Part shown: in pieces, positions 10,101 through 19,867 of the stretch
Layout: each line of letters opens with the position of its first letter
Numbering within the stretch: the stretch's first letter is position 1
Position numbers and translations under genes: made by a program
Origin: Hyalangium versicolor
GTDB taxonomy: Bacteria; Myxococcota; Myxococcia; Myxococcales; Myxococcaceae
Assembly: GCF_020103695.1 (NCBI RefSeq)
Contig: NZ_JAHXBF010000009.1
Span: forward strand, 62,001 to 126,000
Length of the DNA: 64,000 nucleotides
Direction of reading: 5' to 3'
Notes under the pieces: model-generated
Told to the model about the DNA's origin: nothing
The model's database searches: none
The model's input: only the letters and a program-made list of their open reading frames with translations

Positions 10101-13100
10101 ATCCGCCGCATCCCGGTACGCCCCCGAGGACAGCGAGGCATGCCCCAGGCGCATCCAGGTCCGCACGCGGACGGGCACAGGCAGCCCCGCGCCCACGGCC
10201 ATCAGCCGCCGGTCATATGCCTGCGCGGCGCTGGGTCCACCGCCCTGCGCGGCCAACTCGGCCCGAGCAGCCAGGGCCTCCACGTCCTCCCCGGCCTCGG
10301 ACAGATACACATCGAAGGCCTCGGCGGCCAGCAGCGCCTCTCCGGCCTCCAGCAGACGCTGGGCGCGCTCACGGAGCAGCGGGAGCGCCTCGCCCTTGGG
10401 CAGGGCGGCGGCACGCTGGGCCAGCAGGTCCGCCAGCCGGCGCACATCTCCGGCCATCCGCTGGCGCAGCAATCCGAAGGCCTCGGCATTGGAGGCATCC
10501 AGCTCGAAGGCATGGTCCTCGCACAGCAGGGCCCGCTCCCGGGCTCCGGCCTCGCGGAAGGCCCGGGCAGCGCTCAGGTAGCTCTCGGCGGCCTCGCGAG
10601 GCTGCTGACGCTGGGCCCGGCGCAGCATCAATGCCGCGAGCGCCTGGTGGTCTCCCGTCTCTCTCAGGAACGCGTGGTGACGGGTGAAGAAGGGCTCGCG
10701 GAAGGGATCGGTCTCCAGGAGGATGGCATCGAACTCGGCCGCATCCTCCTCGCGCCCCACCTCGTGGAGCAGCTCCGCCGCCTGTGCGGTGAGCTCCAGA
10801 TCATCCGGAGCCGCCGCACGTGCCGCGAGCAGCGCGACAGCCGCGGCCTCCGGGCGTCCGGCGCGCTCACGGTAGAGCGTGGCCGCACGGCGCAGCAGGC
10901 CCGAGCGCCGCGCGGGATCGGACTCCTCCGCGGCGGAGTCCTCGTACCAGGCCGCCAGCTCCGCCATCCGCTCGTCGCGCTCGAGCAGCTCCTCCAACAG
11001 CTTCTCCGCTTCCGCCAGCGTTCGGTCGCGGCGCAGCGCCTCCCGCAGGAAGCCCTCGGCCTTGCTCGAATCGGCCAGCACGCCCAGGTACAGCCGGGCC
11101 AGCCGCAGCAGCACGGCCCCCTGCTCCGAAGCCCCGGCCTGCAGGGGCAGCATGCGCTCCAGCCAGCGGGCCTGCGAGGCGGCGTCCTCACGGCGAGCGG
11201 CGAGCCCCTCGCCCATCTCCACCGTCTCGAAGTCGGCCTTGAGCCGGAACGAGCGCTCCAGGGCCTCCTCGGCCGCGGGGAGATCCAGCTTCACGTCGCG
11301 CAGCAGCTCGGCGCGGCGGCGCTCGTGGGCGGCGGCCGCCGCGGGCTTGCCCTGAGCCTCGAGCAACTCCCTCAGCGCGGCGAGCGCCTCGAGGGCCTGA
11401 TCCATCCGCCCCAGGTCCTCGGCGAGACGAGCCTCCTCACCATAGGCCTCGATGCCCGAGTCCGAGTCCTCCACCTGGACGCTGAGCGTGGCCACGCGGC
11501 GCAGCTCGGCGAGCAGCTCCAGGCTCCGGCCCTGCTCCCGGTAGAGCGCGGCGAGCCGCTGGCGCAAGGGGAGCGGCTGCGCGGCCATCTCCGCCGCGAG
11601 CGTCAGCAGGGACGCTGCCACATCCATGTCCGCCAGCGAGGCACGGGCGCGCTCGGACAGCACCACGAGGCGATCGACCGTCTCCTCCGAGGCAGGGAGC
11701 GACTTCACGTGCGTGACGAGCACCTCGAAGGCGCCGCGAGGATCCTGCTTCTCGAGGAGCGAGGAGAGCCGCTCGACGGCCTGCGAGTCCCGTGGATTCT
11801 GGGCAACGAGCCGCCGCCAGGCTTTCACGGCGCGCTTGGAGTCCTCGGCCTTCTCGGCGAGCTCGCCCAGGCGGCGGAGGGTGGCCTCGGCGTGCTCTCG
11901 GGCCTTGGCGAAGTCCACCTCGGCGGCGAGCTTCTCCTGAAGCGGCAGCGCCGCCTTCACATCGCCGTGGAGGTAGAGCAGTTCGGCCAGCTCTTCGAGG
12001 TCCTTGCCCTCGGCGGGCACGAGCGCATGGGCGCGGCGGACAAGCCGCAGGGCCCGCTCGGGCTCGGAGGCGGCGCGAGCGTGGGTGGCGCCCTCTCGCA
12101 GGAAGGCGACAGCCTCCTCGGGCTCGGCGGTCTCGGAGGCGGCCTCCAGCAGCGTGGCGGCCTCCAGCAGCTCGCCCTTGCTCACGGCCAGCGACACGAG
12201 CCGGCGACGCACCTTCGCGTCATCCGGCGCGAGGCGGAGGGCCTCACGCAGCGCGGCCTCGGCGGGGCCCGGCTGCTGCAAGCGATCGAGGTACAGGCTG
12301 GCCAGCTCGGAGTACAGCGCCGCAGCGCCGGCAGGGGGCGCGTGAGGCGCTTCCGAGGCCAGGAGCGCGGCAAGGCCGGCCCAATCCTGCAGCTCGCGAA
12401 GCACGCGCTGGAGCGCGACGGTGGCCCCCGAGTGCCGGGGCGAGAGCGAGAGCGCGGCATCGAGGCTGCGAGCAGCCTCCTCGCGCTGTCCCTGCTGCTC
12501 GACCAGAGCGGCCCGGGCCAGCAGTGCCTCCACGCGGCGCGGTACAGGACCCTGGCGCGCAGCTTCAGCGAGCGCCTCGGCCTCGGCCTGAGGCTGTCCA
12601 TCCCGCCGCGCGAGCGTGGCCAGGGAGAAGAAGGCCTCGCAGCGCTCGTTGGAGGGGAGATCCAGCGCGACCGCGGCTCGCAGCGCCTCGCGGGCCTCGA
12701 CGCGCGAATCCTTCTCCATGAGGGAGGCGGCGATCAGCAGCAGCCGCTCACGGGCGCGCTCACCCAGGCTCGGGTCAGCGGCCACGGCGCGGCGCCACGC
12801 GGACAGCTCGGCCACCTCGTCCGCGGCTTCCCGAGCGAGATCGGCCAGGGAGAGCAGCAGCGGCGCGGGCCGCGAAGCGAGCCGGGAGGCCTCGGCGAAA
12901 TCATCCCGGGCGGCAGAGGTACGGCCGGCAGAGCGGTGGAGCTCAGCGCGACGGGCCAGCAGCTCGGAGCGAGCCTCCCCCTCGGCGGCGGAGATCTGCA
13001 TGCTGAGCAGGTGGAGCCGCTCGGCCTCCTGCTCCGCCGTGCCCGTACCCGGCGCGGGCAGCAGGGAGAGCAGAGACTGAGCCGCCCACAAATCCCTCGG

Positions 13101-16100
13101 CTCCTCGACGAGGAGTGCGCGCAGAGCCGTTGCAGCCTCGGTGGCGCGGCCCAGGGAGAGAGCCAGCTCCGCCAGTTCGCGCCGGGCGTTGCGCTGCGCC
13201 TCGCCCGTGAGGCGGGGCCACAGGGTGATGAGCAGATCCGCCAGCGCCTCGCGGGCGCCCACCTTGCGGTGGAGGCTCGCCAGCTCGAGCTGGGAGTCGA
13301 CGTCGATCGGAGCCTGGGAGGTGTACTGGGCCAGCAGGCGCCGAGCCGAGTCCGTGCGGCCCGAACGCACCGCGGCCGTGGCCGCCTTGCGGGTCAGCGA
13401 GAGCAGCTCCTGCTCGCGAGGGGCATCCGGATCCGTGGCAGGCAGGGCCAGCACCACTTCGAGATCCTCGAGCGCACCGCGAGGATCCGAGGGCATCCGC
13501 AGCTCGCCGCGACGCATGCGCGCGGGGGCGAAGGTGGCGTCACGCTCCAGGGACTCGGCGAGGAAGGCCTCTTCGCGAGGAGTACCCGCCGCCAGCAGCG
13601 AGGCGCGATAGAGGAGCCGGGCTCCCGCACGCACATCGGAGATGAGGGCAGCCTTGCGAGCAAACAGCTTGGCGGCCTCGAGCTTCTCACCGCGCTCCAG
13701 CTCCAGCTCCGCGAGCGAGTCCAGCACCTCGGCGGCCATGGGGCCCTGAGGATCGGCCTCGAGGGCCGCGGACAGGCGAAGGAGGGCCGCGGGCTTCTCG
13801 CCACGGTTCAGCAGGAGACGTGCGCTCTTGAGGAAGAGGGGCGCGGCCTCCACGGTGCGCTCCGCGGCGACAAGCGCCTGGGCACGAGTCCCCCACAGCT
13901 CGGCCAGCTCGCGAGTCTCACCGACCTCCGAGTAGAGCGCTTCGAGACGGCCCGCGAGCGCGTCATCCAGTCGGCGCAGCGGGAAGGCCTGGGCGTATGC
14001 GGCGATGGCGCCGTCCCGATCTCCGAGCTGCTCACACGCGCGGCCCAGGCGGGCCCGGATGTCTGCGAGCCGCTCGGGAGCGGCGGTGCGCGGCAGGGAG
14101 GACAGCAGCGTCTCCAGGGCGCTCCGGGCATGCTCGGGGCGCTCGCAGCGCAATGAGAGGTCCGCCAGATCCAGCAGCACGGCGGGATCCGGAGCCAGAC
14201 GCGCGGCCTTCTCCATGGCCACGAGCGCCTCGCCGACCCGGCCGAGCCGAGCTTCCAGCACACCGGCCAACTCGCGCAGCGCGGCGGAGGCAAGCCGCTT
14301 GTCACCCTGGGCCTCGGCGACACGGGCGCGATCTTCGAGAGCGGAGGCCAGCCCCGCCATGTCCGAGCGCTTGCGCTGAAGAGTGCACAGCTCGCCCAGC
14401 GAAGGCAGATCCCCCGGCTCGGCCTTGAGCACTTCCTGGAGCGCCTGAACGGCCAGCTCCAGATCAAAGGTGAGGTCCCTCGCGGCCACGGCGAGGCGGC
14501 GGTACTTTTGGGCGCGCTCCTTGGGCTCGGGCGTCAGGCGCGCGAGGGCTCCGAGGCAGCGGGTGAGCAGGCCGCCGTCACGCCGGGCCTCGGCGAGGGC
14601 GAGCATGGCCTCCAGGGCGGGCTTGTTGTCCGGATCCGCCTCGATGGCGGAGACAAGGAGGCGCTCGGCCTTCTCGGGCTGCTGCAACCGGCCGCGATAC
14701 AGCTCACCGGCCTCGGCCCACAGGTTGGCGCGCTTGCCAGGCTCCTCGTAGACAGCGGCTGCCTTCTCCAGAGCGTCGGCCAGCTCCTGGGCACGGCCGG
14801 TGGCGCGAAAGTAAGGAATGAGCTCCTCGAGCGCCACCAGATCGCGAGGCTCCAGCGCGAGCGCGGCCTCCAGGTGCTCTCGGGCGCGAGCCGGGTCACC
14901 CAGCTTCGTGCGGGAGAGCCGGGCCATGGCGTGGTGGCTGGAATGAGCAGCCTTGCGCACGGACTCCGAGCGCGGAGCGGGGCCCGCCAGTTCAAGCGCC
15001 TGCTGATAGTCCGCGAGCGCCTCCTGCACCTTGCCCAGGCCCTCGGCGACGCGGCCGGCGGCGAAGAGCGGCTCAGGCTCTCCGGGCAACAGCGTGACGG
15101 CCTCACGGAAACGCAGCAGCGCGTTGTCGAGCTGCTTGAGGCCCTCTTCCCACACGCGGCCCGCGAGCAGGTTGGCCTGGCCCACGCGGTCGAGCTCGTG
15201 CCGGGCCATGGCCACTTCGCGCAACCGGTCCAGCGCCTTGAGGGCGCGCAGGTGCTCACCGTCGCGGTGGCACAGCTCGCCGAGCAGCAGCAGGGCATCC
15301 GGCTGATCCGGAGCGAGCCGCAGCGCGGCCTCGCAGTGCAGCCGGGCACCGGCGATGTCGTCCTCGGTCTGGGCGCACAGGCGCGCGAGGTGGACGTGGG
15401 CGTCAGCGGCCTCGGCGGGGTCTCGCGTCAGCGCGGCGAGCCGGCGATAGGCACGCACCGCACCCGCCCGGTCCTTGGCCTGGTCCGAAGCGCGAGCCAG
15501 GGCCTTGAGCGAAGGCAGGTGATCAGGCCGAAGCCCCAGCAACTCATGAAGCGCCTTCACGGCCACCGCGGGCGCGGTGTCACGGGAGCAGCGAGCCGCG
15601 GCCTCGGCAGCGAAGAAGGCAGCAGCATCCTCGGAGGTCCGGCGCGACAGGGCACTGAGCGCCAGATAACGCTCAGCCGCACGGGCCTCCTCGCCACGGC
15701 GCTCGCGCACCACGGCCTCACCCCAGAGGGCGGCGGGGCTCTTCTCGCGGCGGCGCAGCAAGGTGGCCGCCACATCCAGTGCCAGGTCGTGCGCCTGAGG
15801 ATCCGCGACGAGCAGGGACAACAGCCGCTCGACAGCGAAAGGATGCGCGTCCTGCGCATCTCCCGCCTGGAGGTACGCCTCGCGAGCCTCGGCGAGCCGC
15901 CCCTGAGCAATCAGCGCCTCGGGCTCGGCGAACGCCCGCGCCCCTTCGAGCGTCATCAACAGCTCATCATCCGGCGCCGTGGGAGGCGGCAGCCCTCCCG
16001 AGGAGAAGCGCAGGCGCAGGCCCTTGCTGGAGACCTCGGCGGCGGACAGGCGCGCCTGGTCCAGCTCCGGCATCTTGAAGCCGCGAGTCACCGCCGCCAG

Positions 16101-16679
16101 CCGGCACAGCTCCGGCAACACACGCGTCGTGAAGCCCGTGGCGCCCTGGACTTCAATCTCGGGCACCAGCCCCAGCGCGCTCACGGCGGAGGCGATGATG
16201 CCCGGCACCTGCACCGAAGCCGTGGGAGAGAACCCGTACAGCCTCACGTCATAAATGGAGAGCGAGAGCTTCTCGCCATCTCCATCGAAGGCCACCTTGA
16301 AGGTGACAGGAGTGCGTTCGGAGCCCTGGAGCCGCGCCTGGCCCTCCAGATACCCGGGGCGGAAGTGGAGCTTCAGCTCCTCGAGGCCCGCCAGCCGCCC
16401 GGACATCTCGGCCACCCTGCGCGCCACCATGTCCGCGTCGACAGTCAGCTCCAGGAAGCCGAACAGCAGCTTCTTGCGCTGATAGCGCGAGGGACCGGCG
16501 CTGACGTTGAACGGGAAGGTGACGTCGGGAATCTGCAGCGCGAAGTCGGCAATGGAGAGCCCCGGCGCCAGCGGCAGGGGCGGAAAACCCACGAAGGCAC
16601 GCCGGTCCAGCAGCCGGAGCTCGGGGGAGGCAGCGCCCGACTCGGACGCGGGCTTCGGAGAGTCGCTTTCGGTGGCCAT
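7146..16679 (-). CDS. Giant tetratricopeptide-repeat protein (3177 residues)
   Basis: One uninterrupted 9.5-kb frame. Residues 1 to about 220 are a non-repeat, strand-rich domain. From about residue 230 to near 2900 the protein is almost wholly TPR-like helical pairs, with recurrent patterns such as ALRLAPDDAKVRRRL, ALEADPQGP and GR.EEA. The last 250 or so residues form a different domain rich in Gly and Ala (around LRPTLEKLGAGGVKLMLDP). No signal peptide or membrane segment is evident, so it is probably cytoplasmic. TPR solenoids mediate protein-protein contacts; the specific partner is unknown. It is divergent from the Ser/Thr kinase gene 167 bp away and followed by a lipoprotein gene. Very long open frames on the opposite strand are GC shadows. 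Confidence 0.93.
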   Translation of the reverse strand: MATESDSPKPASESGAASPELRLLDRRAFVGFPPLPLAPGLSIADFALQIPDVTFPFNVSAGPSRYQRKKLLFGFLELTVDADMVARRVAEMSGRLAGLEELKLHFRPGYLEGQARLQGSERTPVTFKVAFDGDGEKLSLSIYDVRLYGFSPTASVQVPGIIASAVSALGLVPEIEVQGATGFTTRVLPELCRLAAVTRGFKMPELDQARLSAAEVSSKGLRLRFSSGGLPPPTAPDDELLMTLEGARAFAEPEALIAQGRLAEAREAYLQAGDAQDAHPFAVERLLSLLVADPQAHDLALDVAATLLRRREKSPAALWGEAVVRERRGEEARAAERYLALSALSRRTSEDAAAFFAAEAAARCSRDTAPAVAVKALHELLGLRPDHLPSLKALARASDQAKDRAGAVRAYRRLAALTRDPAEAADAHVHLARLCAQTEDDIAGARLHCEAALRLAPDQPDALLLLGELCHRDGEHLRALKALDRLREVAMARHELDRVGQANLLAGRVWEEGLKQLDNALLRFREAVTLLPGEPEPLFAAGRVAEGLGKVQEALADYQQALELAGPAPRSESVRKAAHSSHHAMARLSRTKLGDPARAREHLEAALALEPRDLVALEELIPYFRATGRAQELADALEKAAAVYEEPGKRANLWAEAGELYRGRLQQPEKAERLLVSAIEADPDNKPALEAMLALAEARRDGGLLTRCLGALARLTPEPKERAQKYRRLAVAARDLTFDLELAVQALQEVLKAEPGDLPSLGELCTLQRKRSDMAGLASALEDRARVAEAQGDKRLASAALRELAGVLEARLGRVGEALVAMEKAARLAPDPAVLLDLADLSLRCERPEHARSALETLLSSLPRTAAPERLADIRARLGRACEQLGDRDGAIAAYAQAFPLRRLDDALAGRLEALYSEVGETRELAELWGTRAQALVAAERTVEAAPLFLKSARLLLNRGEKPAALLRLSAALEADPQGPMAAEVLDSLAELELERGEKLEAAKLFARKAALISDVRAGARLLYRASLLAAGTPREEAFLAESLERDATFAPARMRRGELRMPSDPRGALEDLEVVLALPATDPDAPREQELLSLTRKAATAAVRSGRTDSARRLLAQYTSQAPIDVDSQLELASLHRKVGAREALADLLITLWPRLTGEAQRNARRELAELALSLGRATEAATALRALLVEEPRDLWAAQSLLSLLPAPGTGTAEQEAERLHLLSMQISAAEGEARSELLARRAELHRSAGRTSAARDDFAEASRLASRPAPLLLSLADLAREAADEVAELSAWRRAVAADPSLGERARERLLLIAASLMEKDSRVEAREALRAAVALDLPSNERCEAFFSLATLARRDGQPQAEAEALAEAARQGPVPRRVEALLARAALVEQQGQREEAARSLDAALSLSPRHSGATVALQRVLRELQDWAGLAALLASEAPHAPPAGAAALYSELASLYLDRLQQPGPAEAALREALRLAPDDAKVRRRLVSLAVSKGELLEAATLLEAASETAEPEEAVAFLREGATHARAASEPERALRLVRRAHALVPAEGKDLEELAELLYLHGDVKAALPLQEKLAAEVDFAKAREHAEATLRRLGELAEKAEDSKRAVKAWRRLVAQNPRDSQAVERLSSLLEKQDPRGAFEVLVTHVKSLPASEETVDRLVVLSERARASLADMDVAASLLTLAAEMAAQPLPLRQRLAALYREQGRSLELLAELRRVATLSVQVEDSDSGIEAYGEEARLAEDLGRMDQALEALAALRELLEAQGKPAAAAAHERRRAELLRDVKLDLPAAEEALERSFRLKADFETVEMGEGLAARREDAASQARWLERMLPLQAGASEQGAVLLRLARLYLGVLADSSKAEGFLREALRRDRTLAEAEKLLEELLERDERMAELAAWYEDSAAEESDPARRSGLLRRAATLYRERAGRPEAAAVALLAARAAAPDDLELTAQAAELLHEVGREEDAAEFDAILLETDPFREPFFTRHHAFLRETGDHQALAALMLRRAQRQQPREAAESYLSAARAFREAGARERALLCEDHAFELDASNAEAFGLLRQRMAGDVRRLADLLAQRAAALPKGEALPLLRERAQRLLEAGEALLAAEAFDVYLSEAGEDVEALAARAELAAQGGGPSAAQAYDRRLMAVGAGLPVPVRVRTWMRLGHASLSSGAYRDAADAFEAVVSLDPDGERGKEALSLLSEAYSRTGNTKGLYRASLQLARNADGATAEVLYRRAADLFDDPQEAIDALLPLARLRPADPTLIDRAVEGLRALGRHSELLDVYEAGATAAGGSRAAELLLAAANVADEQLAEPDRAWALRQRAVEADPSNEAALRKLVEGLRQRGDSEKLLEVLQRLVERTEDADEASVLRLEVASLARAAGQLALAREALEKVVARGGSGSGYGDALESLEPLLADDPGRRAEVRVARAELAQGDAQKELWVSAARDFESAGRIPEALKAVKAAVAIAPEVSTLRLMARLHGASGDASRAAKALLLAVRSSKAQEKPSLLLEAADLWEQAGEKTEALEVIERIAAETSEALTPAELAERFLRLGAAARAVGVGFGPAMAAGKHADALALAEQAGDAARVREALWALAASPEADPAHVNRLVEGLRAESDDAGLLQLAELLSERDGELAVTLRGEVLDSQKAVVGLRLRALSALATGPDFDTRLTRLLADMGQLPTALVEAVLGHVRALSSEKRIEALGVVAKGWPERRADFLRERFELERTEGQGEAAERTLSRLIDHESELPARVALRLEHGELLLSLAQEAQARESFEQALEEDATCLEAVKQLLELYDEKQDSEAFIGMTGRLASLEGTEALEPYRERMADAYEVLQKPAEAAALLAALPETPERLTRRVRLAEERGLTGEALQLRERLTDEPEALETILRGYLDAQLFPFAVKLAERLLTRDALSPQATRLVAERLSPSVQGAKLASRLWPVLLKEKTFDVDGWTLFAEALRQIGRSEAAERVDGIAAVLSDSELSAPSVQVMALPRPSGFQHPTPSGALPVTEESLPRVCVALRPTLEKLGAGGVKLMLDPVGGVEAYLTAPDELVIGAGALACFGPVELGYLCALALSLGKKGVALARPGAVEGLEEAAVDAFRAMPASLAAGRVLARLDPDVRGGDPTEVAEAAVLMGSPIFRAVALTALDLV

Positions 16680-16846
16680 CGGGGAGAGGGGTCACAGGGT
16701 ACCACGGTGGCTAAGCCCTCGAAATTTTTACCGTTCCCCCGGCCGAGGGGCAGGCGGAAGAGCATCACCCCCGTCCGTGGAAGGCCCTGAAATCCTTCCG
16801 AGATGGTTCATGCGCGGCGAGCCATTCTCGGACAAGATGGCCGGCG

Positions 16847-19606
16847 GTGCTTCCCCCCGGCTCCCTTGTCCTTGACGGCCGTTTCAGGGTGATCCGTCCG
16901 ATCGGCTCGGGCGGCATGGGTGAGGTGTACCTGGGCGAGCAGGTCTCGCTCGAGCGCAAGGTGGCCATCAAGGTCCTGCACCAGGATCTCCACCTGCAGC
17001 CGGGCATGTCCGAGCGCTTCAAGCGCGAGGCGCGCCTGCTGTCGGCGGTGGAGCACCCGGCGGTGGTGCGCATCATCGACTTCGGCGAGTCCGGGGACGC
17101 GGCGTGTCTGGTGATGGAGTTGGTGGAGGGCGACAGCCTCTTCGAGCTGCTCCGGAACGGGCCCCTGGCGCCAGCCCGAGCGCTGACGGTGCTGCACCAG
17201 TTGGCGGAGGGCCTGGCGGCGATCCACGACAAGGGGATCATCCACCGGGACATCAAGCCGGAGAACGTGTTCCTCACGCGCACGGCCCGAGGCGAGCAGG
17301 CCCGGCTGCTGGACTTCGGTATCGCCCGGCTCATCGAGCCGGAGGCCGACAGCAACGTGAGCCAGGTGGGCGTGGTGCTCGGAACACCGGAGTACCTGAG
17401 CCCCGAGCAGGCCATCGGCGCGCGGGTGGATGCGCGCAGCGACCTGTACTGCCTGGGCGTGGTGGCCTACCGGGTGCTCTCGGGACGGCTGCCCTTTGAT
17501 GGACCGGATCCGCGCCGGTTCATCGCGCAGCATGCGAACGCGGCGCCGCTGCCGCTGGACCGCGCCGCGCCGGGGCTGGCCATCCATCCCTCGCTGGTGG
17601 CGCTGGTGATGCGTCTGCTGGAGAAGAATCCGGACAACCGTTTCCAGAATGCACACGCGTTGGCGGATGCACTGGCAGCGGCGGCCACGGGACCGCTCCC
17701 GGCGACTGTCACACCTCCAGGGGTGCTGACGCCGACAGGAGGGCCACCCGTCGCGAGCGGCACGGCGGCTTTCGGGGCGGCGCCCGAGGCGGGCAGTGGC
17801 ACGGCCGGTTTCGGAGACGCCTCCCCAGGAGCAGCGCCCGAGCCTCCTTCCCCTGAGAGCAAGCCCGCGGCCTTCAAGCCGCCATCGATCGCTGTTCCCT
17901 GGGACGCCTCTTCCGGTGGCGGAGTGGGCGTCGCGAGCAGCGTGGCACCGGGCGTGGCCTCCTCGCGGCCGCCTCCAGCCGACAGCGGCTCTGCGGCCTT
18001 CGATGCGGAGGCTCTGACCCCCTCCGTGCCTCCACCTGCGGGCACGGGGACTGCGGCCTTCGGCACGGCCTCTCCCTCCACCTCTCTGCCGCCTCCTGCT
18101 GGAACGGGGACCGCAGCCTTCGGCACGGCGCCTCCGTCCACCTCCCTGCCCCCTCCGGAGGGCACGGGCACAGCGGCCTTCGGCACAGCGCCTCCGAGCA
18201 CCTCCCTGCCCCCACCCACGGGCAGCGGCACGGCCCTCTTCGGCTTGACGTCGCCCTCCCTTCCGCCCACGCCCTCGGGGGCGGGGCTCGCCGGCAAGCC
18301 TCAGAACCTCACGCTGATGCTCACCACCATCCAGGGCTTCGCCGAGCTGACCAGCCGGCAGACGCTCGAGGCACAGCAGAAGATGCTGGAGACGTACGAG
18401 CGCCTGCTGCTGCCGCTGCTGCGCGAGTACGACGGAAAGCTGGTGCAGCAGTTGGGAGACTCGCTGCTCGGGGTGTTTGGCTCTCCCACGGGCGCGGTGC
18501 TGTGCGGAATGGGGATGCAGGACCGGCTGTGGCGGCACAACCAGGAACAGCCGCCCGAGGCCCAGCTCCACATCCGCATCTGCCTCCACGCGGGCGAAGT
18601 GCTGCTCACGCGCGACACGGTGCTCGGCGAACCCATGGAGGTGGTGAAGGCCACGGAGCAGGTGGCCCTCGCGGGTGAGGTGACGTTCACCGAATCCGTG
18701 AACCTCGCGCGCAACCGCGCCGAAGTGCAGGCCGAGCCCTGCGGCACGATTCCCCTCCCCGGCCGAGGTGAGTCACTCCAGCTCTACCGCAGCAAGCGAC
18801 TCGCCACGGAGGGACCACCCTTCGGAGGAAGAGACGCGGGGAGTGCTCCCACGGACAAGCGCCCCATTCTCCCCAAGGGCCTCTCCCTCGAGGCAGCACG
18901 CCAGAAGCTCGCGGGGCTCGCGAGCTCGCGGAACGGCCGGAAACTGGGAACGGGAGTGGCCGGAAGCCTGGTCCTGCTCCTGGCAGTGAGCCTGTGGTTG
19001 TGGAACCGGAACCCCGAGGTGCAGGCGAGGAGGCTCCTGAAGGACGGCAAGCCCGCCGAGGCCCTCAAACGGCTCGACGCGGTGCCGGCCGAGGACCGGA
19101 AGGCCCCGGAGCTCCGCCAGCTCCGCGCGCTGGCGCTGCACGCCCTGAACCGGCACGAGGACGAGCACGAAGTGCTTCAGGCCGAGGCAACCCAGCACAA
19201 GGATGTATCGGAGGAGGTGCTGGATCGGCTCGCGGAGGACTTCGGCGCCGACGAGAGTGACAAGGGGCTGCGCAAGCTGCTGGGCACGCTGCCCAAGGAC
19301 TCGCTGCGCAGCCGCTTCGAGTCCCTGGCCGGGGGAGACGCCTCGCCCAGGCAGTGGGGCGCGCTGCGCTACCTGGAGGCCTCACAGGACACAGGAGGGC
19401 TGGACCTGGTGGACCTGTACACGATCGCCCTGGCCTCGGAGGACTGTGGCGTGAGGGCTCGAGCGGCGCGAAGACTCGGGGCGATGGGGAGCCCAGACGC
19501 GGTGTCCTCGCTCACGAAGCTCGCGGAGCAGCCGAAGTCCGGTGGGAAGAACTGCGGCCAGGACGAAGCAGCCGCGGCGATCCAGGTGCTCAAGAAGTCC
19601 CGCTGA
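16847..19606 (+). CDS. Ser/Thr protein kinase with Pro-rich repeats, cyclase-like domain and membrane segment
   Basis: 919 residues from a GTG start; no ATG is in frame nearby and the ribosome site is weak. Residues 13 to about 280 form a Pkn-type kinase with glycine loop GSGGMGEVYLG, K42, HRDIKPEN (D135) and DFG (D156), so it should be active. About residues 300-480 are a Pro/Ser/Thr linker with repeated TGTAAFGTAPPSTSLPPP-like units. About 484-660 resembles a class III nucleotide cyclase: QQLGDSLLGVFG retains one metal Asp, but the first metal Asp position reads TTIQGF instead of DIRGF, so activity is doubtful. A membrane helix lies near 703-721, followed by a HEAT/TPR-like C terminus. Divergent from the giant TPR gene, which could be a target (inference). 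Confidence 0.92.
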   Translation: MLPPGSLVLDGRFRVIRPIGSGGMGEVYLGEQVSLERKVAIKVLHQDLHLQPGMSERFKREARLLSAVEHPAVVRIIDFGESGDAACLVMELVEGDSLFELLRNGPLAPARALTVLHQLAEGLAAIHDKGIIHRDIKPENVFLTRTARGEQARLLDFGIARLIEPEADSNVSQVGVVLGTPEYLSPEQAIGARVDARSDLYCLGVVAYRVLSGRLPFDGPDPRRFIAQHANAAPLPLDRAAPGLAIHPSLVALVMRLLEKNPDNRFQNAHALADALAAAATGPLPATVTPPGVLTPTGGPPVASGTAAFGAAPEAGSGTAGFGDASPGAAPEPPSPESKPAAFKPPSIAVPWDASSGGGVGVASSVAPGVASSRPPPADSGSAAFDAEALTPSVPPPAGTGTAAFGTASPSTSLPPPAGTGTAAFGTAPPSTSLPPPEGTGTAAFGTAPPSTSLPPPTGSGTALFGLTSPSLPPTPSGAGLAGKPQNLTLMLTTIQGFAELTSRQTLEAQQKMLETYERLLLPLLREYDGKLVQQLGDSLLGVFGSPTGAVLCGMGMQDRLWRHNQEQPPEAQLHIRICLHAGEVLLTRDTVLGEPMEVVKATEQVALAGEVTFTESVNLARNRAEVQAEPCGTIPLPGRGESLQLYRSKRLATEGPPFGGRDAGSAPTDKRPILPKGLSLEAARQKLAGLASSRNGRKLGTGVAGSLVLLLAVSLWLWNRNPEVQARRLLKDGKPAEALKRLDAVPAEDRKAPELRQLRALALHALNRHEDEHEVLQAEATQHKDVSEEVLDRLAEDFGADESDKGLRKLLGTLPKDSLRSRFESLAGGDASPRQWGALRYLEASQDTGGLDLVDLYTIALASEDCGVRARAARRLGAMGSPDAVSSLTKLAEQPKSGGKNCGQDEAAAAIQVLKKSR

Positions 19607-19774
19607 CCTCCGGGAGCGGCGGTCCAGGGCGTTACCCCTTCGTGACACACACCGTCACCGGCGCACCAGCGCTGGAAGGAAATAGAGCCCGGCAACCCCC
19701 CGTCGTGAGCTGCCAGGCTCCTGATCTTTCCCCGTACCTCATGCCGGCAAGTTACTCCGGCAACAATCCATTCT

Positions 19775-19806
19775 CTGATCGGGCGGCAAAGAGTTGCGTC
19801 GATCAG
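19775..19806 (+). other. Hairpin in the leader of dtd
   Basis: CTGATCG and CGATCAG arms (7 bp, perfect) enclose an inner GCAA-AGAG-TTGC stem-loop. It lies about 60 nt before the dtd start and has no T-run, so it is not a classical terminator for the kinase gene. It could be a structured 5' leader element or an operator; function unknown. Confidence 0.35.
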
Positions 19807-19867
19807 CCGAAAAGCTTGTGCCCTGGGGCTACTCCCACTATTTCCCCAAGAAATTCAGGAGGATGCG

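Noticed and set aside
7608..14156. A very long plus-strand open frame (over 2000 codons) opposite the TPR gene
   Set aside because: It is the antisense shadow of a GC-biased gene; composition is Gln/Arg/Gly/Leu-rich with no domain, and the minus frame has clear TPR repeats.
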